Position numbers and translations under genes: made by a program
From: Planctomycetota bacterium
Lineage (GTDB): Bacteria > Planctomycetota > PUPC01 > JACPCR01
Reading direction: 5' to 3'
Length of the DNA: 6,875 nt
Assembly (NCBI GenBank): GCA_030740295.1
Contig: JASLXP010001188.1
Span: 1 to 6,875, forward strand
Part shown: positions 6,272-6,875 of the stretch, piece by piece
Layout: every line of letters begins with the position of its first letter
Position numbering within the stretch: position 1 is the first letter of the stretch
Notes under the pieces: generated by a model
Database searches by the model: none
What the model saw: only the letters and a program-made list of their open reading frames with translations
What the model was told of the DNA's origin: nothing

Positions 6272-6875
6272 ATGAAAGGCGTTTTATTCTATCTTTTATG
6301 TCTAGGATTCTTTTTTTCACCTACTTGGGTTAAAGCAAAACCGCCATTCCAATACATTTGGGGAACGGCTCATCATATTCTGCCTGAGACTCATTCTGAT
6401 GAGTCGGGGTATTTCTCGCTATGTGAAGGTAACGACGGGCGCATTTACATCGGGACCGCGAAATATAACCACAATGCCTACATCGTGGAATTTGATCCGG
6501 TCACCGCAAAGCAGCGTATTGTAGTTGATGCCCACAGTGTCTGCGGGTTGACAGCTAAAGGTTATGCTGCTCAAGCGAAGTTTCATACGCGAAATTATGT
6601 CGGGCCCAGTGGAATTATTTATGCTGGAACCAAACAGGGCTATCGAAAGAAGGGGGACACTTCCGAATACGCTGGAGGTTATTTCATCACTTACGATTCG
6701 CGTAACGATACCGCTAGGAATCTTGGCATGCCCTATAAGAAGCAGGGTATTGCGGATGTAGTGGCAGACGAGTCACGTGGATTGGCCTACATCGTCACCT
6801 GCGAGGACCAGCATTGGATGCTTTATGATTTTGCCACCAAAAAATTCAGTGAACTGGGCCCGATGCTTACCCCTT
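6272..6875 (+). CDS. Exported beta-propeller-like protein (partial, C-terminus outside window)
   Basis: The ATG at 6272 opens a frame that stays open to the right edge, giving 201 residues. An in-frame stop at 6242-6244 with no start codon in between fixes this start. Residues 1-22 are a signal peptide (MKGVLFYLLC, then a Phe-rich core, ending VKA). The mature part shows repeated propeller-style strands: GRIYIGTAKYNHNAYIVEFD (56-75), SGIIYAGTKQGYR (113-125) followed by GGYFITYD (135-142), and RGLAYIVTCEDQHWMLYDF (169-187). The spacing of roughly 45-60 residues is that of beta-propeller blades. I recognise the pattern from uncharacterised PVC proteins but cannot give a function; sugar lactonase-like or structural roles are possible. 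No catalytic motif is visible in the part present. The gene is AT-richer than the DUF1592 gene. It diverges from the phosphoesterase gene across 210 bp. Confidence 0.75.
   Translation, partial: MKGVLFYLLCLGFFFSPTWVKAKPPFQYIWGTAHHILPETHSDESGYFSLCEGNDGRIYIGTAKYNHNAYIVEFDPVTAKQRIVVDAHSVCGLTAKGYAAQAKFHTRNYVGPSGIIYAGTKQGYRKKGDTSEYAGGYFITYDSRNDTARNLGMPYKKQGIADVVADESRGLAYIVTCEDQHWMLYDFATKKFSELGPMLTP

Overview
The window reads as chromosomal DNA of a PVC-group bacterium (Planctomycetota or Verrucomicrobiota). The evidence is a side-by-side pair of two protein families typical of that group: a Tat-exported HXXSHH protein (DUF1552) and a large planctomycete-type cytochrome protein carrying PSCyt1 and DUF1587/1595/1592/1588/1585. 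Shine-Dalgarno sequences are weak at most starts, which also fits. The exact taxon cannot be read from the sequence.

Layout: (1) 1-942, minus strand: the N-terminal 314 residues of an exported neutral/alkaline ceramidase-like hydrolase, running off the left edge. (2) 943-1239: a divergent intergenic region with an 11-bp direct repeat at 30-bp spacing but no convincing promoter. (3) 1240-2502, plus: the DUF1552 protein. (4) 2503-2547: a 45-bp spacer made largely of a short quasi-periodic purine-rich repeat that also supplies the ribosome binding site of the next gene. (5) 2548-5097, plus: the 849-residue PSCyt1/DUF1592 protein with two CxxCH motifs. (6) 5098-5227: a convergent intergenic region with a weak hairpin and several short palindromes. 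(7) 5228-6061, minus: an exported calcineurin-like metallophosphoesterase resembling CPPED1/CSTP1. (8) 6062-6271: a divergent, AT-richer intergenic region. (9) 6272-6875, plus: the first 201 residues of an exported beta-propeller-like protein, running off the right edge.

All five proteins start with an export signal (four Sec-like, one Tat), so the products probably work in the periplasm or at the cell surface. The DUF1552 and DUF1592 genes almost certainly form one transcription unit. They are commonly found together in this group, but their biochemical job is not established. The ceramidase-like and phosphoesterase proteins look like hydrolases of exogenous or envelope substrates, with substrates unknown.

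I see no mobile element, CRISPR array, RNA gene, toxin-antitoxin or defence system. Nothing here is clearly a new system. The points most worth checking are the DUF1552-DUF1592 junction, the unassigned tryptophan-rich centre of the DUF1592 protein, and the repeated motifs flanking the phosphoesterase gene.
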